Shown piece by piece: positions 20,867-30,157 of a stretch of 64,000 nucleotides of DNA. The stretch is from NCBI GenBank assembly GCA_010093685.1, contig MU006220.1, positions 93,502 through 157,501 on the forward strand, written 5' to 3'. Under the pieces are notes generated by a model. That model did not search any database and had not been told where the DNA came from. It saw only the letters and a program-made list of their open reading frames with translations. The translations under genes were made by a program, and so were the position numbers. The DNA is from Ophiobolus disseminans (Eukaryota > Ascomycota > Dothideomycetes > Pleosporales > Phaeosphaeriaceae). Within the stretch, counting starts at the first letter, position 1; every line of letters starts with the position of its first letter.

Positions 20867-23358
20867 TCAAGCCTCGTCATCATCCGCCGCGCCCATATTC
20901 TTCATAAGCAACCCACTCGACCTAAGCAACCCCACATCCGCCCTCGCCTGCCCCGCCAAATTCCCCGTCTGTTCATCCTCCTCCTTAGTTTTGGGCCTCC
21001 AATCCATCTCCGCGGCCATCTGCTCCAAGTCCCAATCATGCACATCCCTCAGCGTCACGGCACAAGTATCGCAAAGCCTTAATCCGCAGCCAACCGTCTC
21101 CTCGTCATTAGCGAGCGAAGGCTGCACCGTAGCGCAGCCCCAAGTAGCGGCTGAGAAACACATAGCGCACCAGCGCTGCAGCTGGTATCGGAACTCTGCT
21201 GAAGCGGGCTCCGCGGTCATGATTTCTGTAGCCATGGCGTCGAAGTCCGGGGGCGCGTCGTCGCCTTCGAACACACTCTGGAACTCATGATTCGGACAGC
21301 AAATGACCTGGAGTCGTGCGACTGTGCAATCAGTACACATCTGCGTCACGCCCTTGCCCTCGCAGAAGCCGCCGCCCGTCTCAGTATACCCCAAGCCGCT
21401 GTACCACTGAATGACGTGGACTTCGCGCTCGAAGTGGCCGACGAAAGCAAACAATGGAAACTCGCAGAAGTTGCAGTCGGTGGTGTTTTCAAGCTCGACG
21501 TTGAAGCGCATGGGGTGGGCGAAGCATGTCTTGATTTTGGTGAGCGGGCCTTTGTTGCCGGCGTTGTCTTCCATTTCGATCTCGGGGGTGGGTTCGCGGG
21601 AGAACACTTCTTCGTCTTCGCGCATCATGTCCTCTAGGTCTTCGGTGCTGAAGAAGTCTGAGCCTGGCTTTGAGACTTCGGGAGCGTCGCCGTCTGTTGG
21701 ACCGAGAGCTGCCTTTTGTCTCGCTGCTGCCTTGCTCTCGCGAGCCGTTTTGGGAAGGTCGTAGAAGGTGCAGCCGATGCCATGGTTTTTGCAGTGCTTG
21801 CACGGCGGTTTGTCTGTTTTCTTTTTCAACGAGCACCGCTTCTTCTCGACACGGCAGTAGGTACATTGTATGTGCTTCCGGGTGGAGCTGTACATAATGT
21901 CGTCGATAGAAGTGCGAGGCGTCTTGTAGCCTCGAGGAGGCAGTGCTTCGCAGATGTACTCCTGCTCAGAGCAATGATCGCAAACTGCCTTATCAGGATC
22001 ATCCTCGAACGAGCAGCTATCTTGTCCGTCGTCGATGCACTGCTTGCATCCACCTTTGACCAAGGGTTCCAGAATGGGAATGCAATCATTATCTTCATCA
22101 TCACACTGGTCGCAGGGATAGGCGTCGCCTTCGACCATTGTGCAATTCCGTTTGTGCTCAAGACAGTGTTTGCAGCCTCGAGCGGCAGGATAGCCGGTTA
22201 GGTCACGCGCAGCGCTGCGAGGATCCTCAATCGGAAGCTGTGGATCAAGATCAGGTGTATTGCGGCGATAGAAGTTGCGATACTCCTTGGCTTCATTTTC
22301 GTAATCGGAGTTGACCTCGGACCAGCCATCCGGCCAGTTGTCTTCATCGTTCGTGTAGTTACGCACGTTTCCAAAAGCTTTGAAGCGCAGTTTCACGATG
22401 AGTTTTATATCGTGCTCCTTGGGCTCCACTTGTGCCTTCCCCTTCCCCTTGGCCTTCTTCTTTGCGGCCTTTGCAGCTTTGGCTTTCTGTATTCGAAGGG
22501 CCTTCATCTTAGCATTGTGTGAGGGATCGTAGTTACCCGTTTTGTCTGTATCGATGTGGGTCATTGCTTTCTTGCGGTTGATGTTCTGACGTAGTGGGTA
22601 TACGGGCTAATGATGTAAGCGGGTATTACAGTAAGAATCATTGGATAATGGCTTACCTGGTTATCTCGGGGGATGAAAACGCTATCTTCCGAGGGCGCCC
22701 TTGAAGGTCCTGGCGACATGCTGCCTCGCTCGGATGATCCGAGACCAAAGCCAAGGTGGAACGGGCGCTCGTCCTGGGCTTCTTGCTGGTCGAGGTTCAA
22801 GCTAGACATACGTTGCCGAACATCTAGCCCAGATACACTGTGAGCATTCGGGACGTCTTCGAGGTCATCGTTGAGATAGCCGTCCTGGTCGCCAACGCCA
22901 CTTTTATCCTCATCAACGACACGATCTTCGAGCGCTGCCGTCTCGCGCTCTTCGACTGGGCCGCCAAACAAAGACTTGCGTGGCTTTTTGAGTTTGGGGC
23001 TACTTTCGTTATCGCCGTCGTCGTCCTCAGAGCGCCTCGGTGACTTCTTTTGCTTCGGCGGCGCTTTCCTGGCTTGGTGCACTGTCCATGAGCGGTCGAA
23101 GACTTCCGTGCCGCCCTCGTCGTCGGAAAAGCCTGCTTCAAACGTCTTGTAGTTCAAGGCGTCGTGCTGGTCATCGGCACCGATAACATCGTCGGGTTCG
23201 GGATCGTTGAATAGATCATCCATAGGATCATCAGTGCTTTCTTCGTTGTTTTGCTGGGGGTCATTATCGACATCCATGGCTTCTTCTGTGTCAATACCGT
23301 GCGGAAGATTGAAGTCAAATTCGCAATTGGGCCTGGGTGGCATAGTGTCGTCCGCCAT
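20867..23358 (-). CDS. Acidic protein with three zinc-cluster-like cysteine blocks
   Basis: The coding sequence is complement(join(20867..22606, 22657..23358)), about 813 aa. The acceptor chosen (CATCATTAG, after a CTTAC branch) gives a 50-nt intron; CGTCAG 21 nt further on is also in phase. Residues 1-235 are acidic and disordered (EEAMDVDND, DDPMDDLFNDPEPDD, PPKQKKSPRR). Exon 2 starts with a Lys/Ala run (KAKAAKAAKKKAKGKGKA). Three blocks then follow: CKHCLEHKRNC...CDQCDDEDNDC, CKQCIDDGQDSC...CDHCSEQEYIC and CTYCRVEKKRC...CKHCKNHGIGC. Each has the C-x2-C-x6-C...C-x2-C-x6-C spacing reminiscent of Zn2Cys6. A further Cys-rich C-terminal region (CNFCEFP, MCTDC, CAMCFSAATWGC, LCDTC) follows. It is presumably nuclear and DNA- or chromatin-associated. 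I know no named orthologue. Confidence 0.8.
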
Positions 23359-24655
23359 TGTTGCCAGTCTCGAGTAGTTGATAAAGAGAGTGAATGGGCG
23401 GATAGAATGGGCGGGTAATGAAAGAGGGAAGACGCAGAACTCTGGAGTGAACGCAAGATAAATAACTATGGCCCTTATCAACTAGCAAGTAACGGATAGG
23501 CTGGAAGAGAGTTGGTCAGTAGCTAGAGACTTTTCGTGTTGTGATACGCCTGGCGCAACTAGCACTTCTACCCCTGTAGGAATGGCGAGTGAGAGAGGGT
23601 CTTGCTTAGCGAAAGCATCTAAGTGAGGCAGCAGAGCAGATGGCCACATAACAAGTGCGCTGCAAAGTGATTTGGGACCCTAAATTTGTCATTTGAGATC
23701 CCGCGTGCTAGTGAGGGGCCGAGGGGTAAATGCACAGTGAGACAGGACCAGAAAATTGCACGTGGTGATACGCGGTGGCAGGTAATGGCTGGAACCGGGA
23801 AAAAGGTTGTGAAGCTGAAATGAAATGACAGGTCCCTGGAGAAATTGATTGACGTGAAGAAGAGGGAGGCCACAATGCGCGTAGATGTGTACGGTGGGTG
23901 GGAGACTGGCGAGTTGGAGCCAGTCGGAGAGAATGCACCGAATGAAGTGGGAACGAATGGTCTTCTAGAAGCGGTGAGCAGAAGAACGAAAAAATGAAGA
24001 TCAGAAAAGGAGCAGATGAACTTGAGGAAGTTGTATGTGGGAGGGGTATGAAGAACCAGGTTTGTGTCCCGTCATCTCTGAACAGCTCATTCTTTAAGAT
24101 GGTGTTAAAGAGCTCCACTTGTTAAGATAAATTGCCATTGCAGGTCCTCAATTTCCAGCCTCGACATTGGCAAAAAAAAAAAACGCTCTCGTCGTGTTTT
24201 CGCGGATCGTGATATGTTTTGCAAATATACTTTTTAACGCTTCCAAGGTTTGTAGATCGCCGTTTCTGATACTTTAGATGTGGGTCACCTAGCGCTCGTG
24301 TGAAGAGCGTTTTAGTATAATAGTGCTAAGAGCTTCGATTCTCATAAAACCGATATGGATATCCGCAACTATGAGATCGTATATTCTCATTCTCGGTCTT
24401 GCACGGGCCAATCGAGCGTTGTCGCGTCTTGGTAAATTCGATTGGAAGCTGATCCGAACGAAGTAGAAGGAGCGAGCACCCGAACTCCAGAACACTGGGG
24501 TACTGAAAGGACCAGTATGTTCTAGTATACAATGGTCAGGCGTTCGGACGTGTGTTGTAGTCTCCAGGAACAGTTGTAGTAGAACGGCTGAAGTGTGCTG
24601 AGACATCGAAAATAGCCAAGCTTAGTCAGCTTGTAGCACGGACCCTTACACGAAA
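23359..24655. other. Divergent intergenic region, no gene seen
   Basis: About 1.3 kb separates the divergent zinc-cluster gene and the phosphatase gene. Open frames here are Ser/Phe/His-rich chance frames. A 12-nt A tract lies at 24172-24183. Confidence 0.5.
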
Positions 24656-24736
24656 ATGTTCCGCGCTTCGAGCTTGTCCTTCCTTTCTTCCACTCATGGA
24701 GCTCGACAACACATTCGCCCGCCCTTCGAGGGCACC

Positions 24737-25834
24737 ATGGCGCGATCGGTGAGGCTGTTTCTGATCCGCCATGGAGAAACAGTCGACAATGTCGCCGGCC
24801 TCTAGTAAGGCTTTCCATGCTCTTTTGCTGCGTCCCGTGCTAACCTTTGCAGTGCCGGAATCAGAGACTCTAAGCTCACCAATCATGGCTACCAGCAAGC
24901 CATCCGGCTAGGATTGCATTTCAAGGCCATCGGGCTGTCGTTCTCGCACCTCTATTCGTCGCACCTCCAGCGCGCCGCCACGACGGCGGGCAAGATACGT
25001 GAAGCTCAGCTCGCGGCGGTCGGCGATGACAATGCAACGGCAGGTGTGCCCGAGTTGGCGCAGTTGCCGTTGTTGGTGGAGCAAGACTTCGGGTCGATGG
25101 AGGGGAAGAAGTTCTACGAGCGGCCGCCCGAGTCCAAGCTGACGGGCAAGGAGCATCACCGCCTGGAGAGTAAAGGTACGGCGGGGTTCGTGGATGCGGA
25201 GTCGAAAGACTCTATGGCACGGCGCGCCGACACCTTCCTCGACGAGCATCTTTTGCCGCTGTTGAATGACACGATTGGCGATGCTGAAAGATGCATTGCT
25301 ATCGTGTCTCATGGCATCTTTCTTTCTACGCTCTGGAAGCGTATCCTTCTACGCCTGCCTGCGAAGAGTGTTGAGCTGTCTCCAGAGCTCCAGGCAACTG
25401 CACGTCCTTCACTCGAGCATCTTGGCGGCTGGTCGAACACCGGCTATCTGGAGTTGCACATGACGCAATCCTCGGCTCCAGATACCCTACCAAATCCAGC
25501 TGCGTCTTCACCCGCAGCGCCTGTCCCTACGCCACCCCCTGCTGAGACGCAGGTGGCAGACGAGGGGATTGGCAAAGTTGATGTGCCTCAGGCCAGCAAC
25601 GACCCTGAGGTCGTTCAGAAGAACTGCAGCGACAGCCATACCGACAACGCTACAGTTGCATCGCAACCCTCCACGCCGCGCATAATCAAGGGATGGAAGA
25701 CGATGATCTTGACCATCAATGGCAAAGACCATCTGCAAGGGTTGAAGCGCACCGGTGGTGGCGTGGGCAGCTCCCGTCACGACGCTTCACAGAAGAGCAT
25801 CGAATCATTCTTCAAGCGAAGGAAGGTCGAATGA
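24737..25834 (+). CDS. Histidine phosphatase (phosphoglycerate-mutase family) with C-terminal PCNA-box-like motif
   Basis: The coding sequence is join(24737..24804, 24853..25834), 349 aa. The 48-nt intron ends GTGCTAACCTTTGCAG. The catalytic motif is LIRHGETVDN near residue 10. The partner His is in IVSHGIFLSTLW; LTNHGYQQAIRLG and YSSHLQRAATTA complete the family pattern, and PLLVEQDFGSMEGKKFYERP is the usual specificity segment. Beyond the domain lies an 80-residue Pro/Ala-rich linker. The last 14 residues read QKSIESFFKRRKVE, matching the PCNA-interacting consensus Q-x2-[ILM]-x2-[FY]-[FY] plus a basic cluster. An in-frame ATG 27 codons upstream (24656) would add MFRASSLSFLSSTHGARQH..., which looks like a mitochondrial presequence. 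Confidence 0.85.
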
Positions 25835-26952
25835 CCGAAGCCCACGTCTTGCCCCGTGAGAGTCGCCAGACTTGAGTATGCATGGTAAGTCCTTCTTCCG
25901 TCTTCCCTCGACCCCGATGCAATGATGAGAAACCGATTATTCACAGACCTGTTCTGAATTTTGTGTGGACTTATATATCCAACTGCTGTCTGACATGCAC
26001 ACCGTCTTCATTCCGAATCAACATTCGCTTGCTGGACACTGCTAATTGAAGCAATACAGACTTGCGTTGTCGCTATTTGTTACTGCGCATACCATATTCG
26101 CAATACATGGTGTGCAAACCGCATTTGAGCGTGTAGTTGGCCCTTATGGCCTTCAGTACCATCAAGAGATCAATAAACAACATACACTCATCACATTACT
26201 TCTTTTGCTCCAAGTGAAGGCCATTATGCCAATGGTACATCCACCATGCCCTTGCTCTACCGATCAAGGTTTACGGATGCACGATTTGTCTTCCAGCACA
26301 CGGTCGCATGCGACAGGTTAATTCGTGTCCACAGGTTCAGCGGTGAGGATGCATGCACCCAATGGCACGTCGCCTTAAGACAAAGACCTCGCACCAAAAA
26401 TCTCACCAGCATGCAAGCTGCACGCTACGATGCAGGTACAAAGCGTCGTGACTCCATGATAACATGTCGTCGCTTCGAGTTGTGTTGTGTTTTGGTGTTT
26501 CGTAGCCCGTGCCCTCATCCCCGCCACCCCTTCGTGCAACACCAAAGCATCTCGACCGCATCGCAATCCCGCAAACCAGGATTCCGTGCATCGAATCGAT
26601 AGACCGGTACGTCTCAGATGTCTTCCGCGTGGCATCTTGCATAAGCGACACGCTACGTCAACGTTTCTGTGCGACAAGCATGTTTCTTGCTGCTGAAGAT
26701 GGGATGGCTGGGCGGCCCAGCCTCGTCAACCCCCTGCCTTTTCCGCCATGTCGATAACGACGAGCGCTATCGATACTTAAGGCGCGCATGGCTGGAGACT
26801 GGAATGCGTGTTTCGATTTTTGCATTACGGACATTCGTTGATCTTTTTTTCGATTTAGGGTTCGCGAAGTTGTGCATTCTACCTGACTTGAGCTTCGTTG
26901 GCCAATCAGAGCACGGACGTCGAACTCTTGCACATTCCCTCTTTCAGTCATC
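25835..26952. other. Intergenic, no gene seen
   Basis: Several overlapping open frames of 60-118 codons on both strands show no family resemblance or splice logic. The region presumably contains the promoter of the wall-protein gene. Confidence 0.5.
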
Positions 26953-28736
26953 ATGAGGACGTCGGCTTCGGTTGTGGTGTTTGTCGCGTTGGCGATGGGG
27001 GTAGTTGGTGTACCTGTGCGGTCGTCGACTTCGAGTGGTGAGTTTTCAGATTTGGGTTGGAAGAGTGCGAACTGACGATTGTAGAACCGTGCGAAACATC
27101 GTCAAGCTCGAAGCCGGTAGAGCAACATACGACAATTGCGACAACGACTGTTGTCATCTACACACCCGTACCGTCACCGAGTAGTTTTGTCGTGCCTACT
27201 TTCTCGTATGCGCCTGTGGTTAGCTGGTCACCGGATAACTCCTTCTACGTCGCTCCTCCATCGCCGCCGAGTAGCTCACAAGCACCATCGCCTCGGTCGT
27301 CTTCCGCTGCAGCGATTCAGTCGTCACTTCCACCTCCAACTTCGGTACCCGGATATTCGACTGCGCCACTGCCAGCGTCTTCCTCAAGAGTGAGCTGGTC
27401 ACCTAGCAACTCGTTTTACGTGGTTCCAGCCCCAGCACCGAGCACTTCGGGGCAGTCATCACCTCTGTCACCGCTACCTGTCTCTTCATCGGCGCGCAGT
27501 TGGTCACCAAGCAACTCGTTCTATGTGGTACCAATTCCTGTTGCTAGCAGCACTGGGATCTCTCCAGCGTCGACATCAATCGCACCACTGCCAGCCTCTT
27601 CGGCGGCTATTAGCTGGTCACCCAGCAACTCCTTCTACGTGGTTCCGGCTCCTGTTGCCAGTGGCACCGGACTCGCTCCAGCGTCATCGTCACCGATTGT
27701 CAATAACTCCCCCACCGCTTCAGCGGCAGCGTCCTTCCCACTGTCATCTCTACCAGCAGTAACATCTGTGGTACCGCTGCCTGCCTCTTCGGCCGCGATC
27801 AGCTGGTCACCAAGCAACTCCTTCTACGTGGTCCCGGTCCCTGTTGCAAGCAACTCAGCGTCAGTGCCTCCCCAGCAGACTGTCAACACAAATACATTGC
27901 CAATCGCAACATCATACGTGGGCACTATTCCATCACCGCAATCCAACACGCCTGTCGTACCAGTCCCAGTGCTGGCAAGCTCCCTCGTCGCCTCAATTTC
28001 CGCGCCATACGGTGTCGCACTGAGCGTTGTCCAGTCACCATCATTCGTCCCGGGTGTCATTCCCTCGTCGACTCCTGGCGTCGTCCCATCTTTCACGCCT
28101 GGTATTGTACCAACACTCACTCCCAGCGTCATTCCATCTCCAGCGTCAAGCGTACCAGCTTTTCCCTCCTCAGTCGCACCATCCATCATCCCATCGCCAA
28201 TCCAGAGTTCCGGTGCCGCAAGCTCATTTTCTGCTCTTCCATCGCCACCTCAGAGTTCCGGCGCCATACCCTCATCCCCAGTCTCCGCGCCATCGCCACA
28301 AACGACAATCGTCATCGCGCCCACATCCGCTCCACCAGCACCGTCCGGTACCCCGTCACAACTCGCTTCCGCTTCTGCATCCTCCTCCACGCCAGCAGCA
28401 ACCTCCAGCATTCTCTCCTCCCTCGCATCCGCCGCGTCTTCCCTCGCCTCCTCCCCGCCATCATCATCCAAGCCCGCCTCAATCCCCATCAACACCGCCT
28501 CCTTCCCACGCGCATCAGCCTTCACGCCCCGCAGCGCAACTACATCCACACTTCCTACTTCCACATCCTCACGCTCAACGCTCAGTTCCTCCGTCGCGCC
28601 CAGCTCGTCCGCGAGTCCACAGGGCACGGGCATTCCGCCTGCGCCGAGCGCGGGTGGCGCGAGTGGGTTTGCGGAGAGGGGGAAGGAGAGGGTTTGGTGG
28701 CTTGCTTTCTTGGGGGTGGTTGTTGTTTTGATTTGA
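26953..28736 (+). CDS. Ser/Pro/Thr-rich repeat protein, secreted, probable GPI anchor
   Basis: The coding sequence is join(26953..27037, 27085..28736), 578 aa. Exon 1 encodes a signal peptide (MRTSASVVVFVALAMGVVGVPV). The 47-nt intron has an AACTGACG branch and ends TTGTAG. The mature part begins SSTSSEPCETSSSSKP with a single Cys. It contains five copies of a WSPSNSFYVVP-like unit at about 27217, 27388, 27493, 27609 and 27798, each embedded in Ser/Pro/Ala spacers, then a run of PGVVPSFTPGIVP-type units near 28045-28140. A long Ser/Ala/Pro region follows. The C-terminus (PSAGGASGFAERGKERVWWLAFLGVVVVLI) has small residues, a spacer and a hydrophobic tail as in GPI-attachment signals. It is a likely O-mannosylated cell-wall protein. 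Confidence 0.8.
27217..27840 (+). repeat. Five-copy WSPSNSFYVVP coding repeat
   Basis: Units start near 27217, 27388, 27493, 27609 and 27798. The DNA core TGGTCACC(A/T/C)AGCAACTC is nearly identical in copies 2-5, while copy 1 reads WSPDNSFYVAP. Spacing is uneven (171, 105, 116 and 189 nt). Adjacent spacer text (PLPASSAAI, PVAS) is also repeated, suggesting recent internal duplication of units 4 and 5. Confidence 0.8.
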
Positions 28737-30157
28737 TGGTGCTGAGTGGTGTTGGGTTCTATTCTGAAGTGTATATATTTTTGGGGTATGGTTTTGCAAT
28801 GTTGTGATATGTGGCATTTGGGATTGGAGTTTTGGAATATTGGGTATACCTTAGTCATTATGAGCGGGTTTGGGCGGCGCCTTTCGAAAATTACATACGG
28901 TAGATACGGTACGACGCCGCACTTCAGCAAGCGAGAAATGTTGGAAAGGCATATGTTTGAAGAGAATAGTAAATAGTAATGAACGAGAAGTATATGTACA
29001 CATATGAACACGATCGTGTATTTGGCAACCAAGATGTTAACTTTGTGGTTACAACATCGCTAGCAACCCTTTGACAGTGAGACGAGCAACAGCCATGACA
29101 ATTCTCTACCGGAGCACTTTGAGACGCGAGGATAGCCAGGACCATGATAGATCAGATTAGCAGGAAGGTGCATGGATTGGAAAGAGCGGGGTCTTGTATC
29201 AAGGCAGATTGTGAGGGATGGTAAAGTGCAGGATTCAACGACGCAGCAGGTGTTGTGTTGCTCGTACAGTTTTCGGTCGACAAGCCGACGTGCAACCTTT
29301 ACCAACTTGCCCATATCGAGTAGTTTTGAATGTTACCTACATCGGCCTTACTATCTCCAAACAAAATGCGAAGATATCCAGAGCCTAGTATCAACCTCAT
29401 GGTTCCTTATCATTGCGGCATTTGAAGTTGTGATCCCAGAATCCGAGATGAGGTGCATCGAACTTTCCTGAACGACGGCACAGCTTCGTACGTGTACTAC
29501 TGGCATGCCCGGGTAGCATTTAGGCACGACATCGGAACCGTGGACCTAGTTTCCGCACAAGCTCAAATCCTATGAGCATTTTAGGTACATCAGCAGCAGC
29601 AATGACGGGTGAAGATCTGGGGTCGAGATGCGGAGACGGCTGTTCTACCAGATCCTCTAAGTGGGGTCGAAAACAGGCTAGCGTGCGCCACATTTCTTCC
29701 TCCAATCGACTGCAGGCTGCTTCACCCTTTCCTCACCTTTCGCATCGTCCCGGACGCGTTCAGGTGATTTTCGCACGCGCAGCATCACTTGGAGACGCAT
29801 CAATGGTGCTTGGTGCAGATATTAGCTGCACCACCTGACGGTAGCACTCGCAATAGGCGCGTCCCTCCGCTAGCAACCAGGTTGGGTTAAACTGCAACCT
29901 TGAGATGACAACAGCTACGCATGGATCGACCCTCGTCGCTGCCGAAGATGGCACCGCACCCGTTGTTGAACTGGGTACATTGATTAATGATATGCAGCAT
30001 CGGTGCGAGATTGTCCGCAGCTCAGCATCTACCAGACAGTCGGTACGGCCATTGACGGGCCACCAAACATGCAGGAACGCTATAAGACCTCGAATACATA
30101 GAAAGGTACGGTTTCAAGTCAACCTTGGAATATCACACAGCGCAACAGGTGGCCGCA
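28737..30157. other. Intergenic, no gene seen
   Basis: The first 300 bp are A/T-rich (3' flank of the wall-protein gene). The rest shows no supported gene. A TATAAG at 30082-30087 belongs to the downstream GH3 gene. Confidence 0.5.
30082..30087 (+). promoter_or_regulatory. TATA-like box of GH3 gene
   Basis: TATAAG within AACGCTATAAGACC, 71 bp upstream of the ATG at 30158. Confidence 0.35.

Noticed and set aside
28027..28731. 234-codon plus-strand frame and the opposing 28250-29032 minus frame
   Set aside because: Shadows of the Ser/Pro-rich wall protein in other frames; their His/Ser/Arg or Glu/Asp bias follows from TCC/CCA codons.
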